From: GCA-2717185 sp964474755
Lineage (GTDB): Bacteria; Pseudomonadota; Alphaproteobacteria; UBA8366; GCA-2717185
Direction: 5' to 3'
Assembly (NCBI GenBank): GCA_964474755.1
Contig: CAYYUG010000005.1
Span: 1 to 64,000 of the forward strand
DNA length: 64,000 bases
Of the stretch, positions 61,392 through 64,000 are shown piece after piece. The notes beneath the pieces were generated by a model that saw only the letters and a list, made by a program, of their open reading frames with translations, had not been told where the DNA came from and did not search any database. Numbering within the stretch: position 1 is the stretch's first letter; every line of letters starts with the position of its first letter. Position numbers and translations under genes: made by a program.

Positions 61392-62776
61392 GCGGTTTCT
61401 GCGATGCAATTGGCGACGAGGTCTCCAACCTCAGAAAGGTCGCAGATTAACCTAACTTGATCGACTATGGCGGCGATGTTGGATTCAGGGAGCACTCGGG
61501 CGGCATTATCGCGAAATTTTTCGATTATCTGTCTCGGGGTCATCGGGTTTACGTCGCTGCCCCAGCTGTCCTCAACGATCCTTTCCAACTGTCGCCCGTC
61601 CTTGGTGTCAACCTTAACCCAGCCCTTGAAACGCACCGCGGTCGACGCACTAGGATCGACGACGTGCACGATCTTTTTCGCCAGTGCTAAGAGTTCGGGA
61701 TCGTGGATATTGTCATCAGAAAATGCCTCGACGCCAAGGCGACCGAACGTGAGAGCTGCAGCGATCGTGAATGGGAAGCTGAATTTGGCGTGGTAATCCG
61801 TCTTTGGCTGCAGTTTGATGTCGCGCGGTTCGCACATGATTGGGATCATCCAATCGGCGATTGGGCAGGTTATGGCTTCAACCTGGTTAGCGCGCAGCCC
61901 TTCCTCGTCATAGAGCTGGAGGATGCAGTCGAGGAAGCCATGTGCCACATGGCCGCAGGGGTAGGGCTTGAATGATGCCGTAGGGTATTCCCAACGGCTG
62001 CCAAGTGCGTCTAGCAACCGTTCTGGATATTGTTTGCCGGAGGCTGCATATATTTTATAGAACCCCTGAATGCCCTCCAGCACTTCGTTGGGGCCAGTAA
62101 AACCGGCTTGTGCCAGTTTTGCGGCGATAACAGCTGCATGTGCTGACCAGCCGACATGGAACTGCTTGGTCCAAGTTCCGTCATTGAAGCATTGCAAGAT
62201 GCCGGACGACTGACTGCCAGCGATCCCTAAGGCATTGGCCGTTTGTTGGGCATCAAGGTTTAGCATTTTAGCAGCCGTCCCAGTGGCAGCGAAGGTGCCA
62301 ACCACAGCGGTCGCATGATATCCCTGTTGGTGAAACAGTTTTGGGGCGACACTCCCAATCCGGCAGCCGATTTCGGCACCGGCGACGACGGCCGTGAGTA
62401 AAGCGGTTCCGGACGCCTGCAACATCTCCCCCAACGTGAGGGCCGTTGTAACTACCGGCGCGGATATATGGACGACGGACCCCAGATGAGTATCGTCATA
62501 ATCGAGTGCGTGCGCCATGGTGCCGTTGACGAGCGCTGCCCCAGCCGCCTCCGCGGGATCACCAAACCCTAGAATGTGGCACGCGTCCCCTGGGGCTATC
62601 GCGAGTGCTCCATTTCGCATGACCCGGCTGCTTTCGAGAGTGCTGGCCGCAAGGGTCGTGCCAAGGATGTCGAGGATGCGCAATTTTGCGTCCTCTCGTA
62701 CGGTCTCTGGCAGATCGTCGTAGTTTAGCCCGTAGATCCATTGCGCTAGACTTTCGCTATAGCTTGGCTGTGTCAT
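61388..62776 (-). CDS. MmgE/PrpD family protein
   Basis: Protein of about 462 residues of the PrpD fold. Blocks visible are LRILDILGTTLAASTLESS, ALDYDDTHLGSVVHISAPV (the DYDD..H region of 2-methylcitrate dehydratase, better kept here than in the copy at 46172) and GSQSSGILQCFNDGTWTKQ. The ATG at 62776 follows GGAGAGGAAT. It faces the PhyH and lyase module and may supply or drain a methylcitrate-like intermediate. Confidence 0.88.
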   Translation of the reverse strand: MTQPSYSESLAQWIYGLNYDDLPETVREDAKLRILDILGTTLAASTLESSRVMRNGALAIAPGDACHILGFGDPAEAAGAALVNGTMAHALDYDDTHLGSVVHISAPVVTTALTLGEMLQASGTALLTAVVAGAEIGCRIGSVAPKLFHQQGYHATAVVGTFAATGTAAKMLNLDAQQTANALGIAGSQSSGILQCFNDGTWTKQFHVGWSAHAAVIAAKLAQAGFTGPNEVLEGIQGFYKIYAASGKQYPERLLDALGSRWEYPTASFKPYPCGHVAHGFLDCILQLYDEEGLRANQVEAITCPIADWMIPIMCEPRDIKLQPKTDYHAKFSFPFTIAAALTFGRLGVEAFSDDNIHDPELLALAKKIVHVVDPSASTAVRFKGWVKVDTKDGRQLERIVEDSWGSDVNPMTPRQIIEKFRDNAARVLPESNIAAIVDQVRLICDLSEVGDLVANCIAETA

Positions 62777-62877
62777 ATTCCTCTCCGGCAAGTTTTCATT
62801 ATAGTCATGGGGCGATACTCTCTGGAAATTGCGTGCACTGCCTGTGATGATGTCCGCAGCGGATTAGGAGATAGTAA

Positions 62878-63513
62878 ATGTCCAAGGGATTGCTTATCGC
62901 TTCTTTTGATTTCTCGGGTGCGCAAGCTGACGAATTTCATGACTGGTATGATCTAGAGCATATTCCGGAGCGTGAAGCGGTCCCCGGTTTTGGAGCCTGC
63001 GAACGCTGGATCGGTGACGAAAATCCAAACTTTTCGATCGCGACCTACGATCTTGATGCCGCCGAGGTGCTGCAGAGCAGCGCCTATGAGGCTATTGCCG
63101 GTGCCAACTTAACCGTTTGGTCAAAACGGGTGACAGCCAAGTGTCAGCGGCTGCTGCGCTTTGAGGGCTCGCAAATCAATCCAGGAGACGCTGTTGCGCC
63201 GGAGGGCGCAGGCGGTTTACTGCTCAATGCAATGAATGTGGCGTCGGAAGCAGAAGATGATTTCAACGCTTGGTACGACGAGGAACACCTGCCGGCGTTG
63301 ACTGATGTACCCGGCACGCTGTCGGCGCGGCGATACCGCTCCGTTGCAGAAGGCGAGGGAGTTCGACGCTACGTTGCGATCTATCACCTAGCGTCACCAG
63401 AGGTTACACGGGGCAACGCTTGGAAGGTCGCTGTTGATACACCATGGAGCGCTCGCATCAGGCCTTACTTCCGTGACCATCTCCGAATTTTAACGAAGCG
63501 GTATGTCCGTTAA
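62878..63513 (+). CDS. Tandem dimeric alpha-beta barrel (EthD-like) protein
   Basis: Protein of 211 residues built from two copies of a ferredoxin-like fold. The same signature occurs twice: DWYDLEHIPEREAVPG near 22 and AWYDEEHLPALTDVPG near 125. Single-domain relatives such as EthD accompany ether- and fatty-acid-degrading monooxygenases, and others bind haem or isomerise. Fused in tandem, the protein would make the barrel within one chain. AGGAG precedes the ATG. Confidence 0.78.
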   Translation: MSKGLLIASFDFSGAQADEFHDWYDLEHIPEREAVPGFGACERWIGDENPNFSIATYDLDAAEVLQSSAYEAIAGANLTVWSKRVTAKCQRLLRFEGSQINPGDAVAPEGAGGLLLNAMNVASEAEDDFNAWYDEEHLPALTDVPGTLSARRYRSVAEGEGVRRYVAIYHLASPEVTRGNAWKVAVDTPWSARIRPYFRDHLRILTKRYVR

Positions 63514-63821
63514 TTTTGACGTTGCAAATGGGCAAGACTGTCCACTAAGAGATAGAATCGTAGAAAGATCGAAATCTCAGTATCGGTTGTTGGACAGCGG
63601 GGAATTCTAACCATTCCTGTAATTGGGCGTGGCGACGGACGTCGCAGTGCCGCAGGTCGCCAGCAAGCCAATGTTGCGGCTCTGCCAGGCAAATGCTCGC
63701 CTCTTTTCCGTAAGCTATTTGTTTACCCACGATTAAGACTATTGGTGGGACTGGCTGGCGGCGGCTGGCTAGTCCAAGGAGGGAGTCATTTGCGGTCCTT
63801 TGTATTGGATCGCTGGGGTAG
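63514..63821. other. Gene-free stretch before hemP
   Basis: No gene I can support. A minus-strand frame at 63545-63730 is open and protein-like but has only a GTG start without a ribosome site. No terminator hairpin was recognised. Any gene downstream of hemP on the minus strand would have to start here. Confidence 0.4.
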
Positions 63822-63980
63822 TTACTTCGTTAAGATTAACTTGCCGCGGCGGGTCAGTCGTAATGAATATACCGCGCCATCATGATCGATTAGCAATTGT
63901 TTGTGCCCGGAAAGCAGCATTTGGCTGGATGTTCTAGGGATAGGTGGGTTTTTTAGCGTAAGTGTTGCGCTTCTTTGCAT
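63822..63980 (-). CDS. hemP: Hemin uptake protein HemP
   Basis: Small protein of 52 residues ending in YSLRLTRRGKLILTK, the near-invariant HemP tail, preceded by QMLLSGHKQLLIDHDG. HemP proteins are needed for haem uptake or for expression of the haem receptor in several alpha- and betaproteobacteria. The ATG at 63980 follows AGGGAAG. It reads away from the window edge; the receptor or TonB genes that usually accompany it are not in this window. Confidence 0.88.
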   Translation of the reverse strand: MQRSATLTLKNPPIPRTSSQMLLSGHKQLLIDHDGAVYSLRLTRRGKLILTK

Positions 63981-64000
63981 ATCTTCCCTAGCATTCTGAT

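Noticed and set aside
63545..63730. Minus-strand open frame of 61 codons after hemP
   Set aside because: The only start is a GTG without a ribosome site, the frame has no recognised family, and the upstream part of the frame is open without any start codon. Possible but not supportable.
1..64000. Mobile elements, phage genes, toxin-antitoxin pairs, CRISPR arrays
   Set aside because: I read for transposase and integrase motifs, short regular repeats and small paired genes and saw none. A profile search could still reveal a degenerate element.

Overview
The window reads as a stretch of accessory catabolic chromosome from an alphaproteobacterium, probably a Rhodospirillales-like environmental lineage known from a draft or metagenome assembly. 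The evidence is the mix of a SlyX homologue ending in the usual PPPHY tail, a HemP heme-uptake protein, a CoxL-type molybdenum hydroxylase set, several ATG/TTG starts behind purine-rich ribosome sites, and very dense packing. A 100-N scaffold gap lies at 28362-28461. I saw no rRNA, tRNA, CRISPR array, phage gene or transposase, and no recognisable transcriptional regulator.

Layout. 0-2.6 kb: 3' part of a PhyH-type oxygenase and a Baeyer-Villiger-type flavin monooxygenase. 2.7-11.3 kb (+): three-subunit molybdenum hydroxylase, TauE/SafE permease, TauD-like oxygenase, alpha/beta hydrolase, a second TauD oxygenase, enolase-superfamily enzyme. 11.3-15.8 kb (-): GMC oxidoreductase, TauD, SDR, a frameshifted selenoprotein-B-like gene, TauD. 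15.9-18.9 kb: slyX facing an AtzG-like/amidase/alanine-racemase-like operon. 19-28.3 kb: PhyH, cupins, acyl-CoA dehydrogenase, amidohydrolase, degenerate thiolase, LLM flavin enzyme, SDR, isocitrate-lyase-family enzyme. 28.3-28.5 kb: gap flanked by a 55-bp exact duplication. 28.9-36.7 kb: TauD, nitroreductase, KDG kinase plus KDPG aldolase, two LLM enzymes, second BVMO, FAH-type hydratase. 37.2-40.1 kb (+): D-2-hydroxyacid dehydrogenase, LLM, TauD. 40.1-47.5 kb (-): nine-gene operon with three tandem two-domain VOC proteins, enoyl-CoA hydratase, phosphoesterase, GFA protein, CMD pair and MmgE/PrpD. 47.7-55.4 kb: LLM, acyl-CoA ligase, AI-2E permease, CapA-like protein, DASS transporter and UspA. 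55.4-56.1 kb: gene remnants. 56.1-62.8 kb: GST, two isocitrate-lyase-family enzymes, LeuC/LeuD-like dehydratase, PhyH and a second MmgE/PrpD. 62.9-64 kb: tandem EthD-like protein and hemP.

How the genes fit together. Nearly every gene is an oxidative or carbon-carbon-cleaving catabolic enzyme: nine Fe(II)/2-oxoglutarate oxygenases, five LLM flavin enzymes, two BVMOs, a molybdenum hydroxylase, then hydratases, dehydrogenases, CoA ligases and lyases that would carry products to central metabolism. The most coherent new-looking module is 56853-60382: two lyase-type isocitrate-lyase-family proteins coupled to LeuC/LeuD-like subunits, the gene set expected for a dimethylmaleate hydratase/dimethylmalate lyase or a related branched C4-C6 diacid pathway. 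The nine-gene operon at 40.1-47.5 kb is the second candidate for an undescribed pathway. Substrates are inference throughout.
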